In this document: positions 1 through 12,475 of the stretch, piece by piece
Position numbering within the stretch: position 1 is the stretch's first letter
How the letters are laid out: the number at the start of each line of letters is the position of its first letter
Origin: Cristatella mucedo
Lineage: Eukaryota > Bryozoa > Phylactolaemata > Cristatellidae
Reading direction: 5' to 3'
NCBI GenBank assembly: GCA_009760855.2
Contig: WPIO01000086.1
Location: 1,041,001-1,105,000, forward strand
Length of the DNA: 64,000 bases
Position numbers and translations under genes: made by a program
Notes under the pieces: model-generated
Told to the model about the DNA's origin: nothing
Seen by the model: only the letters and a program-made list of their open reading frames with translations
Databases searched by the model: none

Positions 1-414
1 CCTAATGATTTCTTGTGGCGATGTGAAGTTACAGCCTAAAATAAAACACACGATAAAAAACATAACATACAATAGATCAAGGAATAATAACTTCGAGATA
101 CTAGATTGAGCATCTGAATGGGTGGTCAAGACCCATCACACATCATGGAGGCAAATGGAATGACAGGCAAGAATGGGGAGATGGTAAAAACTTAAGTATA
201 AGTGGCGAAAACCCCTGCCGTCTACCAAGTGGTAAGGTATGAGGCAATCAAAAGTCTTGGCTTAGACGGAAGACAAAACAAGAAGCTTATCTCCTCGACT
301 GCCAGCAACACAGCACACTGGCAGTGGCTGGCACACCGTGGCTTACCAACTGGAGCATAGACGTAGTGTGAACAAGCCTTATGGTATGTAACGCTTGGTG
401 CCGCGACATAAAAA

Positions 415-592
415 AAAATAAAAGTAAATAACTAGCTGATTTAACAGCCTCTTGTGTATGGCAACAGAAGAGCCTTTACGGCTATCGCTACTGCTTGCAG
501 CTGTGATCAAGAATCACCCACCGCAGGATTCGAACCAACGACCTCGGGCAGCAACCCCCTTACCTAGTGTGCCATTACGGCTCACCAAATCA
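415..592 (-). mobile_element. SINE-2: second tRNA-derived family
   Basis: On the minus strand, TGAGCCGTAATGGCACACTA (A-box side) is followed by GGTCGTTGGTTCGAATCC (a near-perfect B box). A body of about 100 nt with AGCCGTAAAGGCTCTTCTG ends in GAGGCTGTTAAATCAGCTAG. Its tail does not resemble the LINE hairpin. Confidence 0.78.
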
Positions 593-744
593 CACCTACC
601 GGAAATATCACTCTCGAGCCCTTGAGATTTCTTCTCCAGTGCATCAAAAGTCCTCTTCAATTTCGACATGAACTAAAAGGACAAATATGAAACTACTAGC
701 CAAAAATGTGCGACATTATAGCAAACTGATAACACCCTAGTTCT

Positions 745-1065
745 TAGACTGACCCACTGGGCCCGAAACGGCTTGGCTCCTACATACCTAGCTCAACTGC
801 TGCAACAGTTTCAACCTCTACGTTCCAGTTCCTTCTGGTGCCCTCACGTCGTTAACGAACAATAAATTACCTACATGTTCCATTCCTCCCTTAAAGAGCG
901 TTGGCATCATAAGCTTTTGCTCTGCAGATTCTAGACTGTGGAACTCACTTGTACGATTCACATGCACCGACAACTTCTCTCCTGCTGCACACTATGGGAC
1001 ATCTTCTTCAGCCGACCCGAGCCACTACTTCTACGCTACTTACTCACACTGCAATGGGCTGAGCT
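745..1065 (+). mobile_element. LINE-B fragment
   Basis: Diverged C-terminal ORF: CGGCTTGGCTCCTACATACC, CAACTGCTGCAACAGTTTCA and AGACTGTGGAACTCACTTG match the 58,548 copy; several frameshifts. Confidence 0.75.
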
Positions 1066-1439
1066 TCGATCTCAGCACACCATGATGCTATTTGTCTCGA
1101 TATCAAGATCAGATTGCAATGCGCAGTTAGTTCAAGGTAGGAAGAGCAGATGCTGAGCAAGAAGTCGTGCCTTGTGTTGACATGAAGTAGTTGTACTTTG
1201 ACCGTTCTACCAGCCCACCAGCCGATAGGCTGAATCCTGGGAGAACCCTACTTACTGCTGGCACGTGGCTACACACTCGGGCCGGTGCCCCGCAGCAAAC
1301 CTCGGCAGGCCCGCAGATCTGCACACCCACTCTGGCCTTTTGAGAGGTAGCACACTTGTTGGCAAGCAATTAGCAAAAAAGTGCAAGCTGCGTTGTCATA
1401 GGTAGGGCTTACTACCGAGGTAGATAAGGCTTACTACCT

Positions 1440-1895
1440 ATATCGCGCCTTTAGTTCGGATACTCCAAAAGCCTGGAACTCACTTTTAACTGTCGTTACA
1501 TCCCCCTGACATGACCACAATTAAAAAGAAGCTAAAACGCATCTAAATATAAAGCGCCTAGAAAGAGATTGAGTTCTCTGAGGGCACTTTATCAAGTGCA
1601 TTATTATTATTATTATTATGCATCACAACATTTAGTAAGTCCACGTGATTCATCCTTTAGGTGCTTATGCGTACTGACAATGCATGCTGCCACTAACAAC
1701 ATTTGCATGCCGACCCTGTGCATCACATCATATGCCTCACATGCTATCACATCCAATCACGGTATACTGTTGTCATTGAGCATGCTACCACCAGCCATTC
1801 AATTGTGCTTCCTTTACAGCAAATGTGAACTTCCTAGAAAGAGACTGAGTTCTCTGGGGTGCTATAGCAAATGTATTATTATTATTATTATTGTC
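1440..1895 (+). mobile_element. LINE-C 3' ends, composite with two tails
   Basis: An ORF end (CCAAAAGCCTGGAACTCAC) at 1,463, a first hairpin tail with ATT repeats at 1,551-1,618, then a further 3' UTR (CATTTAGTAAGTCC...) with its own tail at 1,832-1,892. GCATC precedes and follows the first tail, suggesting a tiny insertion into the 3' UTR. Confidence 0.65.
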
Positions 1896-1909
1896 ATTCG
1901 TCTGTTCCC

Positions 1910-2075
1910 CGACTGGGCTATTGTTCTCACATTCTCTTTGTTGCATGAAGTAAAGTCTGTTGGCTACCGAAAGCCACTTACGCTTTGAAAACTCTTCTTT
2001 CATCACACCGGAAAGGCTATGTCATAGTCTTTCTGGCTTTGTGGAGCTACAGGCAGAGATACAGTGACATTACGT
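1910..2075 (+). mobile_element. LINE-B 3' UTR remnant
   Basis: TCTCTTTGTTGCATGAAG...GTCTGTTGGCTACCGAAAGC and CTTTGTGGAGCTACAGGC...GAGATACAGTGACATTAC match the LINE-B 3' end. Confidence 0.7.
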
Positions 2076-2079
2076 GATA

Positions 2080-3230
2080 TTTCTACATTATACTGAAACT
2101 CCAAGATATGCACAGCCCGAGTCCACTGTACGGTCAACACAAAACAAGACACGAGATGCATTCAATTGTTATCAGAAGGTTTGAATTCCAATTACTCATC
2201 TAGACGTCCTACAACTCCACAACAGTCAAGTCGCTGGCAAGACCCTATTGCAGCACATGCCCTTCACTTCCAACTGTAATGCAAGCTCGAGCCAAACTTG
2301 TTCAGCTCTGAGCTCCTCTGGGCAGATGGGTTATGGTCTTTCTGAATTTTTACGTTAGATCGAAAAACAGAAGGAGTTGAAGATACCTAATAGTAATCCC
2401 CATCGGGAGATCTGCTATATCGGCATATATGCATTGTCTTCACTGAAAAATCGCTTACAGGCCCACGAGGCTGTTGGTGCTCAGAGCCAAAATCGTATGG
2501 TCAAACTAATAAGACTCACTATGCTTATGCTTAAAATCAGTTATACCTGTACATAAATAGGCTGGACATAACCCTTCTTCCCACAAGCCCTTCTTGCACT
2601 TAATGCAGTGCTGCAGAGAGGGTGGGTGGGGGAGAAATAGTCTGGTAGGCCAGCTAGGCAGACCAGTTGCATGCATCTGAAACCTTAAAGCAGTCCTAAA
2701 CAATCCAACTGGAGATATACAGCACTGTGTATGCAGATATTCATCAGGTAAAGTACCTAGTACCACGAATTCTGAAATCATAGGCAAGCCCTGATATTAC
2801 AAAGCCACGTTTTCAGACAGCTCCTTGTACCAGTACTATAGCATCGCCCATTCCAGTTACATAAAACCCTTAGCACCTATGATCGTAATGGCGATTAAGA
2901 GTGGTATCCTGTATGAGTGCGTAGAAGCAGAAAGTAGGATGTGCCGTATATGACTATCCTTCGCACTTGGCTGGGAGGAGAGACCGACAGAAGGGCTCTT
3001 TCCACATAGGAATAGCCTTAATGGGACTTGGAGGTGAACGCACTGGTACAAGACAGGCAGCAAGCAAAGGTGGGCACATTAAAATGTGTGAGGGTTCTCA
3101 TGCATGTGTGAGTGAGTGCAACAAGCATCGGCAGCAGAGCAAGATGATGGCTTGCTGGCTACAAGAGACAGGCAAGGTGGCGAAGTGCGAAAAGACATGA
3201 TCGGGACAGAGATAGGTCACTTTGGAGTAA
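2080..3230. other. No gene or repeat recognised
   Basis: Mixed-composition sequence between LINE remnants. Short open frames only, none protein-like. Confidence 0.5.
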
Positions 3231-3232
3231 AT

Positions 3233-3298
3233 GTAAAGCACCTAGAAAGAGATTAGATTCTCTGAGGGCGCTTTATCAAGTGCATTATTATTACTTAC
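3233..3298 (+). mobile_element. Solo LINE tail
   Basis: Only the terminal hairpin (AAAGCACCTAG...GAGGGCGCTTTATC) and ATT repeat. Confidence 0.8.
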
Positions 3299-3602
3299 GG
3301 TCGACGTCCTCTGGCGTGAAGCCGAACGCTGATCAGAAGTGCCCGATGAACGATCTCGTGGCGACCGAGCTTCTGTTGACGAGCCAGGTGTCTTGGCTAC
3401 AGCTTTCAAGACCATGCCAATACTCCGACTGGTGCTGGCGGGAATGTTAGACCTGCTGCCTGTGGAAGTGGCAGATATTTTGGTCAAAAACTCTCTGACA
3501 TCAGCGACGTGCTGGTCTCTACAGCACATACATGCACCAAGTGCATTTGCCACTGGTCACGAGAATTTCGAGCTAAGGATGTATTTCCGATTTGAATTGC
3601 CC

Positions 3603-3641
3603 CCACACACACGCATGCACGCACGCACACGCACGCATGCA

Positions 3642-3679
<38 letters not shown>

Positions 3680-3692
3680 CACATGCACGCAG
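3603..3692. repeat. (CA)n microsatellite
   Basis: About 90 nt of CACA with GCAC interruptions. Confidence 0.95.
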
Positions 3693-4424
3693 CAGGCAGC
3701 ACCCGCAGGCAGCTCACCCTCTGCTTCAGGTGCTCACAGCTGGGCGGAGCTGCATAGCTGTGCGAGCGCTCGAGTGGATGCAGCCTTTGGCTGTCTGATG
3801 GCAGCCAAACACGACGTCTAGCGACGTGAGGTTTTGTGCTTTTTGTTTTGTGTTGCTCTGGGAGTGCTGCCCAGTGAATAAAAAGCTCACAGGGCCTAGT
3901 AGAGGAGAAAGTTTGCATCTTTTTGCTCGGCGCTCGAAATAGCCGTACCTTGTAGATGGCTCGGACTTACTGGCGATTGGTTCAGTCTTTGTCTTGGGGA
4001 GGCTTTTGCTGCTGCTCATGCCTGAAAGTGGGACAGGTGCAATAGTGGGGCAGACATTCTTTCAAGAGCCTTTTTAATCGACACACACACAGACACAATA
4101 AACATTTGTAGTAAACATCGATTCTGGAACTCAGGAATTTTTTATCGGCGGTGTGTAGCTATAGTGTGTTATATCCTGGTATGTCCGGCGAAGAGTGTGG
4201 CATCTCTGCTAGATATTCACTGGTTTTCTAGCCGGCTGCTTTGTGCCAGTATTCTGCACGGGGAGGTGCTAGCAATAACAACTCCCTAAGCAATGCAATC
4301 TCGCTGGGGCCATTGAGCGAGCAGTCACATCGTATGCAGTGGAGGGAGGCTCGGGACCGTTCTGGGCCTTAAGTAAGGCAAAAGATTCTTACATAGTGAG
4401 CACATAAATTACTGAACAGAACTA

Positions 4425-4990
4425 AACAGATTGAAATGAAATTGAATGACGATAAAAACCAACTTACTATCTACTGGTAAACCCACGTTAATCGTAAATT
4501 GGACAAGCTTTACTTGAATATGGGCTGGGCAAGCATTTCTTCTGTAGCATCTGCTCAAAATCTAGGTGTCCTGTTGAAAAGTGACCTTTCTCAAGGCAAC
4601 CACATCAACTGCACAGTCAAGTTTGCCTACTTTAGATTTAATTAGCATCGAAAAGATTCAGTTCTGCCTAGATAGTGATATCGCATCCAAGTTGGTTCAT
4701 GCAGTTGACATCCCGTAACAACTTCTGTTAATCACTACTTGTAGCTATCTGTCCGAAACCATCAGGTACTTACGTTTGTTGGAAAACTCTGCAGCCAGGC
4801 TTGTCTGTCTTGAGCTATGCAGTTGCGAAATCTTATCGCTTCTCTCCGACATGCACTCGGTCCTCATCGAGCGGCACACTGACTTCAAGGTTGTGTCACT
4901 CCCTCTTATGGCTCTTCAATTTATTGCTCCAGATTACCTATCAGAACTACTTTCCAATGAGGCAAGGAGCGAGGAATTCGGATCGATAGA
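4425..4990 (+). mobile_element. LINE-C fragment, heavily decayed
   Basis: Readable remnants: AATGACGATAAAAACCAACTTAC (N-D-D-K-T-N-L-L), CAAAATCTAGGTGTCC (N-L-G-V), and V-L-L-E-N-S-A-A-R-L-V-C-L-E. No tail seen. Confidence 0.7.
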
Positions 4991-5014
4991 CCAGTGCCAG
5001 CGAGTGAAGTAACC

Positions 5015-5925
5015 TGTAAACTAGACTAAGAAACTCAATTCGATGATCGATAGGACACCAGAAAATCTCAGACAAAATTGGGGTGATATGGTAGCGTTGC
5101 AGAAACACCAAACGAGGTTTTTCATTTTGAATCCATTGCAGACGATAACAGCCACATGCCAGATATTCTAAATGATGGGAGTTATCTTTAATATAGGCGC
5201 GACTTCACAACCGCTACTTTGGTCGTGTACTCTTTATCCAAGCAGGCCATAACTTTATAGATGTTCGTTAGGTGAAAGTAGGTGGACTCGCAGTAGAGAA
5301 AAGGTTTCCACCTAACCACAAGTAGTTTTGGACTAGTAGAAATAGATTTAGACCAGATGCAGCTGGAGTGATGCTAGCTTAAACTATCTTGAGGGTTTCG
5401 TTTCTCAACAGTAAGGTGAGCTAGGACTGCTCGTAACAATTAGTTAGTCGCATCGTTGCTAAGCTTCGGGAAGTGAGTAACTATTCAACTGCGAATTCCG
5501 TCGAAAAATGTAGCAAGAGAATGAAGTAAAAGAAATAAGTAAAAAGTAAAAGAAGGCTTTGAATTGTTCAAAAAATTATTAGAGATGGCTGACTTTGACG
5601 TTGAAATGAAAGCCGTCGTTTTACTTGGCAGTGACATTGGTCAGGCGGAAACTAAAGGCAGTGAAATAAAAATATGGTCGGTTAACAACGAACCCTGAGG
5701 TACACTGTACTTGAAGGGCTGCCTAGATTGACCGATAGCCGTTTACGTCAACGCTTTGAAATCTCTCACGAAGATAACACTTTAGCCCCCAGTGTAGCCC
5801 CGTGCCAGTAAAAGCCGGGTGTGGGAAGAGACGCTCCAATATGATACGGTGATTGTCAGTGTCAAATCCTGCAGACAGAATCAGGAGAGAGGAGTGCTAG
5901 CAGACAAAAAACCTACAAAATAAAT
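5015..5925. other. No gene recognised
   Basis: AT-leaning sequence. A faint LINE-like trace (GTGGACTCGCAGTAGAG, about 5,280) is too decayed to assign. Confidence 0.4.
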
Positions 5926-5929
5926 ACTA

Positions 5930-6092
5930 GCTGATTTAACAGCCTCTTTTGAATAGCTGCAGAAAAGTCTTTACGGCTATCGCCACCGCTTTCGGTGGCA
6001 ATTAAAGAATCACCCACTGCAGGATCCGAACCGACAACGTCGGGACAGAGGTGGTGAAAAGCAAGCCTTACCCATAACGGCTCACCAAGAGA
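5930..6092 (-). mobile_element. SINE-2 copy
   Basis: Same order as the 415-592 copy: GTTCGGATCC box B, GCCGTAAAGACTTTTCTGC body, TGTTAAATCAGC end. Confidence 0.77.
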
Positions 6093-6733
6093 GAACCTTC
6101 CATGATTAGCTTAGCTCAAAATTTAATTTTTAACCCAAAGCAGAGTAATTTCTGCGAAATCTTTTGATTAAAATTGAAATCCTATAACCAGGTATTTGTA
6201 TGTCAATGCATATCACGTCGCTTATCACTGCACAGTCTGTGATGGCGTAGTCATTAGTTCCTATTGCCAGAGGACACTAGAACTGGCGATAGGATTCGTA
6301 ACGGCGAGAGAGGGCTAGCTTATTTAACCGCTACCGTTTATCACTTCTTTGAACGCGATTAATGTTCAAACTTGCAGAATTAAATCTTTATTTATGTTAA
6401 AGCTCACAGTTATTTTTACATGCACTTTTTACAATCTGGTAAACAGGCTAATTGCAGCCACAAGTTTTCTGAGACATTGCAGTGAGACGATTGCAATATG
6501 CAATCTTTTCGTATCTGCTGGAGGCTTTTTTTTTAGGTCGTACGTGGCGTGAAGCCTCGAATATCCAGTATAATTGCTTGGAAAGCTGGTGGAAGGAATG
6601 TTTCAACTGAAAGCGCACGACCAACCGGAAACATAGTAGTCTGTAAATTAGTTCAACAACCGCAGCTTTGTACAGTCCATTTTGGAAATGGCGCGTGGAT
6701 CGAAGTTCGAAAGTAATCTGCCGCTGAATGGTG

Positions 6734-6880
6734 TGCCGAGCTGGTTTGGTCCAGCGGTTAAGGTGCTCACCCCCGACCATGGTCTGGCTGAGGTCGTGGG
6801 CTCGAGCCCGGAGGCATATGTGAAGCGCCTGAATAGAGAGTAAGTTCTCTTGGGGCGCTATACAAGTGAATTATATATAT
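6734..6880 (+). mobile_element. SINE-1: tRNA-like head joined to a LINE-type tail
   Basis: A-box-like TTTGGTCCAGCGGTTAAGG and B-box-like GGTCGTGGGCTCGAGCCC, about 35 nt apart, form an internal Pol III promoter. After a few bases comes GAAGCGCCTGAATAGAGAG...TTGGGGCGCTATACAAGTG, a version of the LINE hairpin, and an AT repeat. This is the clearest copy of the family here. The head cannot be a working tRNA: no acceptor or anticodon arm fits. Confidence 0.82.
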
Positions 6881-7555
6881 ATATATTATATGAACCGTTT
6901 CCTGGCAACCAAAGTTGTACGCGCAATCACGTCAAAACCCACCGTCTAAATGCAACACGACGTTGCCTATAAAATGAAACCAAAAGACATGCTCCGTTCA
7001 ATCGATTCTGAAAAACTGGAGGCGGGTCGAATTTCGAAAGTGCCGGACCACTAGCTGGGATTAGCAGTCGGATGCGGTATTGTGTCGAAACTTTCTAGCT
7101 ACTCCTGCGAAGCGCATTCTTTATATTCAAGAATTGTGTAGAGAGCGCAAGCTCTAGCTACTTATTCTTGGGAAATGGAATGTGGATTGCAGTGGATACA
7201 AGCTGTCCGTAGGATCCCTGTTAAACACAAATTTCGTGATTAATAGGCATCAGGTTCTATCAGAATATACTTTATTAAACCTTTCTTCGTTATTCAAAGT
7301 TTAGGGTTTCCAACTTTTCCTAGGTTCTGTCGTGAAAATGTATCACGCTTGCATGAGTTTGCAGAGGAGTCTTCCCAGACAGCCTGCATCCATGACGATG
7401 GATATGGGCGGCAACCAGTTGAAAAGAGATTCTTAGAAAAATGGTTGTGGCCTCTTTAGGCACTGCTCGCCTTCGTCTTCCAGCGGAATAAGAAAGTTTT
7501 CCACCTTCATTCAGCGACGCCTTCTGTCTACGGCTAGCAGTTGGGCCTATTACGC
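6880..7555. other. No gene recognised
   Basis: Unique-looking sequence between SINE-1 and LINE-A, with no motif I can support. Confidence 0.45.
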
Positions 7556-8079
7556 GGTTTTGTCGCTCACTTTTAGGTCTCTTCATTCTATGGCTCCAGC
7601 CTATCTTTCAGATATACTACCTCATCAGGCAAGGCATCGTACCACTCGCTTTTCGGAATCCAACAGTCTAGAAATACCTCGTACAAACCTTAAATCCTTT
7701 GGAGACCGTGCATTTAGCTCGTATGCTCCCACAGCCTGGAACTCCCTCCCGACCTGCATCAGAACATCCCCTGACCTGACCACATTTAAAAGAAACTTAA
7801 AAACATACCTATTTAGGACAGCATTTAGTGGGTCCATGTGATTCGTCCTCGATGTGCTTATGCGTGCTGACACTGTTCATGCTGCCACTAACCACATTTG
7901 CATGCTGACCCAGTGCATGTAACCCCTAACCATGTTATTCATTTTGTTTTTTTTTTCAAGCATGATTTTACTTACTATTCTATTGCGTATCACTTTGCAG
8001 CAAGTGTAAAGCGCCTAGAAAGAGATTAAGTTCTCTGAGGGCGCTTTATCAAGTGCAATATTATTATTATTATTATCTT
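7556..8079 (+). mobile_element. LINE-A 3' end (about 520 nt)
   Basis: Starts at TTTTGTCGCTCACTTTTAGG and keeps an open end of ORF (S-L-H-S-M-A-P-A-Y-L-S-D, A-W-N-S-L-P-T), the 3' UTR, hairpin (8,007-8,050) and ATT tail. Close to the 28,900-29,660 copy, so young. Confidence 0.88.
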
Positions 8080-8286
8080 GTGCAAACACTGTGAGATCAT
8101 AAACTCGGTAGCAGTGTGATCATAGAATTCCAATCATATTTTTTTACTTACGATCCAGACGCTTCTAGAGCTTTTTCGGAGCCTGCTGAAAAATCTTGTG
8201 CAATTTATCCCCACCCTGTTAGTCGAAAGTTCCCGTGTACTAAGTGGATGTTACGCCTAATAGCTTTTTGCAGGGCACTTAAAGCT

Positions 8287-10150
8287 TATAATAATAATAA
8301 TTCACTTGATAAAGCACCCTCAGAGAACTTGATCTCTCTCTAGGCGCTTTACATTTGCTGTAAAGTGAAATGCAATTGAATGGTAAGTAAAATCATGCTT
8401 AAAAAACAAACAAAATGAATAATATGGTTAGGGGTGACATGCACAGGGTCAGCATGCAAATGTGGTTAGTGGCAGCATGCACAGTGTCAGCACGCCTAAG
8501 CACATGAAGGACGAATCACAGGGACCCACTAAATGCTGTCCTAAATAGGTGTTTTTAGGTTCTTTTTAAATGTGGTCAGGTCAGGGGATGTTCTGACGCA
8601 GGTCGGGAGGCAGTTCCAGGCTTTGGGAGTATAAGAACTAAATGCACGGTCTCCAAAGGATTTGAGGTTTGTACGAGGTATTTCTAGACTGTTGGATTCC
8701 GAAAAGCAGGTGGTACGATGCTTGACCTGATGGGGTAGTATATCTGAAAGATAGGCTGGAGCCATAGAATGAAGAGACCTAAAAGTGAGCGACAAAACCT
8801 TGAAGTCAATCCGTTGCTTGACTGGTAGCCAGTGCAGGTCGGCGAGAAGTGGAGTAATGTGGCAACTGCGACGCTCACGACAGACAAGCCTAGCTGCAGA
8901 GTTTTGCACCAGCTGCAATCGCCTGATCGCACATGCTGGTAGGCCAGTAAGCAGTGAGTTGCAGAAGTCGAGACGGGATGTCACGAATGCATGGACCAAC
9001 TTGGATGTGGTATCTTTATCTAAACAAACCCGAATTTTAGCAATGTTATGAAGCTGAAAATAGGCGGATTTGACTGTGGAGCTGATATGGTCATCTAACG
9101 AGAGGTCGCTTTGGAATATGACACCTAGATTTCGAGCTGATTCAACAGGAGATATGGTGGCAGATCTAATTTTGAGCGTCAGCCTTTCCAAGTTCTGAAT
9201 CGCACTGGGTTTTCCTATAACTAGTAAGTTTGTTTTATCATCGTTAAGTTTTAGAAAATTTGCTGCCATCCATGTGTGGATGTCATCAATGCATGCAGCT
9301 AGTGAGTTGAGAGAATTTGAGGTGCTCGAAGGCTGGGAGGGATCAAAGTAAAGGTACAACTGAGTATCATCCGCAATGAAGTGAAAGCCTAGATTGTGCT
9401 TGGCAATCACATCAGCAAGAGGCAGAGTATAAACCGTGAAAAGAACCAGACCTAGCACGGAGCCCTTAGGTACTCCATATTTCAGAGGTACTTCAGATGA
9501 TCTTTGTCCATTCACGTCAATACTCTGGAGTCTCCCACTGAGATAGGACCTGAACCACTGCAGAGCAGTGCCAGTGATGCCCAGGCGAGATGAGAGGCAC
9601 TGTAGAAGAACTTTGTGATCGATGGTGTCAAAAGCTGCCTAACGATCAAGCAAAACAGGCAGAGACACTCTACCCATGTCTGCATTCCTAAGTAGGTCGT
9701 TGTATACCCGAAGCAATGCTGACTCTGTGGAGTGATTAGCTCTAAAGCCAGACTGGAACTTACTAGCAAGGTTTGAGGTTTCGGTATACGAGTTTAGCTG
9801 GTCCGCCACGACCCGTTCCAGTGTCTTTGATAGGAATGGTAGAAGGGAAACTGGGCGGTAGTTGCTCAAGTTCTCTTGGTCAAGTGTAGTTTTCTTGAGA
9901 AGTGGCCTGACTACAGCTTTTTTGAAAGGTGCTGGGAGATGACCTGAGGCTAATGACATATTAATGATGTTAGTTATGCATGGCAGCAGCAGATCAATGC
10001 AACGTAGGAGCAGGACAGTGGGAATAGGGTTCACAGGACTTGTTGTCTTCTTTGATTGAGATACGAACTTTAGGACTAGATCACTAGTGACCTGCTTAAA
10101 TGCAGACATTGAGGTGCAGCCAGGAACCGTAAGCTGCTTTCTCGATCGCA
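8287..10150 (-). mobile_element. LINE-A, 1.86-kb 5'-truncated copy
   Basis: Minus strand; the tail (AATAATAATAATTCACTTGA) is at the left end. It carries the RT and C-terminal region of the ORF, 5'-truncated just before the region S-M-S-A-F-K-Q-V-T-S-D. To its right lies a reverse LINE-B fragment. Confidence 0.88.
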
Positions 10151-10160
10151 CGGACGCCAA
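8541..10160 (-). pseudogene. LINE-A reverse transcriptase with a single nonsense codon in motif A
   Basis: One frame of about 1.6 kb interrupted only by a TAG near 9,641, where motif A reads L-L-D-R-stop-A-A-F-D-T instead of L-L-D-L-S-A-A-F-D-T. Motif C is F-I-A-D-D instead of F-Y-A-D-D. A two-base loss near 8,545 ends the protein early (N-L-K-T-P-I). Confidence 0.8.
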
Positions 10161-10350
10161 CGGACTTCATCACAACCTATAAAGAGAAAATGAGAAGCAT
10201 ACGAGAAAGGAGGGCAGTTGGGGGTAGTGAATGACATTGAAGTAGCAGCTCAGGACTGCTTGATAATTGAAGCCACAGCAGCCGGTATCCGGAGATAATA
10301 TGTCGTCGCGTTAGAAATGTGGAAGTTAATTCCACAGTATAGGACCTGCA
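10160..10350 (-). mobile_element. LINE-B fragment
   Basis: Minus strand; AAAGAGAAAATGAGAAGCAT, GAAGTAGCAGCTCAGGACTG and the N-S-L-P region (GGAAGTTAATTCCACAGT). Directly right of the LINE-A copy at 8,287-10,150. Confidence 0.7.
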
Positions 10351-11032
10351 GAGCAACAGTTCGTCCTCGCAGCGAGGTTCAAGCGATGCATGTCCTAATA
10401 AAAGCTTTGTCGTAGTAGGGAAACAGGCGAGATCGAACTCTTCATAGCGTGACAATAGTTCTACGAAGGTGTAGTGAAATTAGTGGCCCCTCTTGAGGTT
10501 TAAGCTTATTCTAGTTAGAACGTCAGCAGAAACTCGTCGAAGTGACTGCGTTCCATCATTGGCCAAGTCCGGTTTTCAAGACGCACCCGAAAGCAGCCGC
10601 CGCACCTCTTCTTCGGGGTGGAAAAGGAGGTGCGAAAGAAATGCCTCTATGAGTTGGACCGTGTAGGCGGCCACGATTATTTTCTCCACTAGCTGGAGAA
10701 GGAGAACAGCAATCATTCCGCTACCTCTTTCAGACGCAGACCATGCTGGCTCCAATCTTCGGGCAGGCAATATCGCCATCTGGTGCTTCTCTGCCGAGCC
10801 ACTCTGGCTGACTTTCCGAGTTTAGGAACGTCAGCAGCAGCAGCGGCAGCAGATGGCAGCTGCCTAGCTCCCACGCAGCTGCAGATAAATCGCTGCCGGG
10901 CTCACGTAACCCCCTCGTCGCCCGCTGCCCACCTTCTGCCAGTCCGCCGGCCTTTGCCGGAGTCTATCCTGTCCTCTCTTCCTTCTCTAATGAAGCTGCT
11001 GCCAAAGGACGCTGGCTAACACTAAGCGTTTT

Positions 11033-12040
11033 CAGGTCTTAACATAGTGGGAGACTCATGAGTGTGATGTAAACTGACACAGATCATCAGAGGAACCACT
11101 TTACTACGGATACCTTGGAGCTCTCTGTACTCGGTCTGCTTCTTTTCACAGATTTTACTCTCCCTCTTGCCGGTGTGATTGCCAAGCACAATCTAGGATT
11201 TCTCTTCTAAGTAGACGATACTCGGATGTATCTTTGCTTTGATCCCTTTTAGCCCTCGAACACGTCGATTTCTCGGCACACCCATGCTGCATGTATCGAT
11301 GACATCTGCAGATGAATGACGGCAAACTTTTTTAAATTGAATGAAGACAACACCGATTACTAGTGATAGCAACTAAACCCAAATTGGTGAATGCATTTGT
11401 GACATTCCGTCTCGACTTCTGAAGCTCACTGCTTGCTGGTCAGCCGGCATGTGTAATCAGGCGCTTACAGCTTGTGGAATACTTTGCAGCTAGGGTCGGC
11501 TGTCGTGAGCGTCGCAGTTGCCATATCACACCACCGCTCGCCAACCTGCACTGGCTCCAAGACATGCAGCTGGTCGATCTCAAGGTTCTGTCACATACTC
11601 GTAGGCCTCTTCATTCTCTGGCTCCAGCCCAACTACCAGAACTATTTCCCCATCAGGCGAAAAATCGAACAACCCGCTTTTCTGACTCGAATCATTTAGC
11701 CTTACCTTGTACGTACCTCAAAACCGCTGGTGACCCTGCCTTTTGTTCCTGTAGTCGCAAAGCCTGGAACTCACTACCGACACATTTCACAACGCCTCCT
11801 GACACGAGAAAATTTAAAAAGAAGCTTCTAACGCGCCTGTTTATCACAGTATTAGGTGGGTGTGTGTGGTTCGTCTTTCGTGTGCATGTACCTGCTTACA
11901 CTGTGCCTGCTGCATGCGGATGCTACCACCATTCATTGAGTAATGCTTTCTGTATAGTCTAGTGTAAAGTGCTTATACAGAGATTCAGTTATTTGAGTAG
12001 GGCACTATACAAATGTTTTATTATTATCATTGTTATTGTT
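11033..12040 (+). mobile_element. LINE-C, diverged 1-kb copy
   Basis: From a remnant of L-S-G-R-L at 11,045 through broken RT motif regions (CTAAGTAGACGATACTCGG is the old Y-A-D-D-T site) to an open C-terminal stretch at 11,474-11,962 (C-R-E-R-R-S-C-H-I-T-P, A-W-N-S-L-P-T-H) and tail at 11,962-12,040. Confidence 0.8.
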
Positions 12041-12364
12041 AACTGTGTAACGCATACCCTTCCGCCGGCGTCCCATACAGACGTCGTCCTCACAATTGGA
12101 GCGCGGCGGGTGCACTCTCATTTGTACGTCGGTCGCGTTGCCGTGCGCGCCGGCGCGACAGGACGTAGTGCTTATCGGCGTTAGACGCTGCCGAGAAGGA
12201 GCGATCGGGGCACGCTTCCTACCGCGCCATTATCGGTCGGTTTAGGGTAGGCGTGTGGGCCGGTGGGAGAGAGAGAGGGGGGGGGTTCTCTAACTCTTTC
12301 CAGCCCCTCTCGGCCCCTCTCACCCCTTCTCGGCCCCCAGTGCCCCTTTCGGCAAAAGTGAAAT
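12041..12364. other. GC-rich stretch, nothing identified
   Basis: CpG-containing sequence (GGAGCGCGGCGGGTGCACTC, GTGCGCGCCGGCGCGAC) followed by C/T-rich sequence. No protein-like frame. Confidence 0.4.
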
Positions 12365-12475
12365 AAAAGCTGGCTGATTCGACATTTGGGCATCTCATTT
12401 GTATAGCGGCAGAAGAGCCACAGCCGATACAACTAACTCGCGAAGTAAAGAATTGGCCGCGTAAGCAGGAAACCG
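12365..12475 (-). mobile_element. SINE-2 partial copy
   Basis: Only the 3' body is clear (AGCTGGCTGATTCGACATTT, GCGGCAGAAGAGCCACAGCC); promoter region decayed. Confidence 0.55.

Noticed and set aside
6734-6815. Functional tRNA gene
   Set aside because: A and B boxes are present, but there is no cloverleaf with a paired acceptor stem, and a LINE-type tail follows; it is a SINE.
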